5,766 bases of DNA from Candidatus Omnitrophota bacterium (GTDB lineage Bacteria > Omnitrophota > Gorgyraeia > B26-G9), in the NCBI GenBank assembly GCA_003645745.1, contig QNCH01000111.1, positions 1 to 5,766 of the forward strand, in the 5' to 3' direction. Made by a program: the position numbers and the translations under genes. Shown here piece by piece: positions 5,736 through 5,766 of this stretch (positions are counted from its first letter, which is position 1; every line of letters begins with the position of its first letter). The notes below the pieces were generated by a model that was not told where the DNA came from, did no database searches, and saw only the letters and a program-made list of their open reading frames with translations.

Positions 5736-5766
5736 TATTTTCCGCAAAACTTTTTATAATAACATC

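Noticed and set aside
5724..5747. Upstream TTG start for the coiled-coil gene
   Set aside because: It has no ribosome binding site of its own. The strong GGGAGG lies downstream of it, and the signal peptide begins cleanly at the GTG.

Overview
This is a compact, low-GC window with all five confident genes on the minus strand. KdsB (the CMP-Kdo enzyme) indicates a Gram-negative-type envelope with lipopolysaccharide. A four-helix-bundle (IVP-type) gene, a secreted coiled-coil/TPR protein and a membrane histidine kinase together resemble genomes of uncultured diderm lineages such as Omnitrophota. That placement is inferred from style and is not demonstrated here.

Read in the direction of transcription (right to left), the window opens with a 683-residue exported coiled-coil protein ending in two TPR units. 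Its real start is a GTG behind a strong Shine-Dalgarno sequence. About 50 bp downstream lies a NarL-type (HisKA_3) sensor histidine kinase with two membrane segments and an all-helical sensor region. No response regulator is visible in the window. A 380-bp intergenic region follows with no convincing gene. It holds a weak terminator-like hairpin, one copy of a dispersed AT-rich repeat, and a 77-nt nested inverted repeat of higher GC.

Next is a tight two-gene operon, pyrE then kdsB, separated by 3 bp. Orotate phosphoribosyltransferase supplies pyrimidine nucleotides, and KdsB spends CTP to activate Kdo, so the two genes are linked through the CTP pool. After kdsB comes a repeat-rich spacer (about positions 436-583). 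It contains degenerate heptamer repeats, an 18-bp-period direct repeat and the second copy of the dispersed repeat. The last gene encodes a four-helix-bundle/23S rRNA intervening-sequence-type protein, followed by a perfect 10-bp inverted repeat.

The genes are mostly ordinary. The points worth a second look are the two repeat-bearing spacers flanking pyrE-kdsB, the 63-70 residue repeat and recent 129-codon duplication in the coiled-coil protein, a cysteine cluster in the kinase, and a His-to-Tyr change in the PyrE catalytic loop. I see no clear new defence or mobile system.
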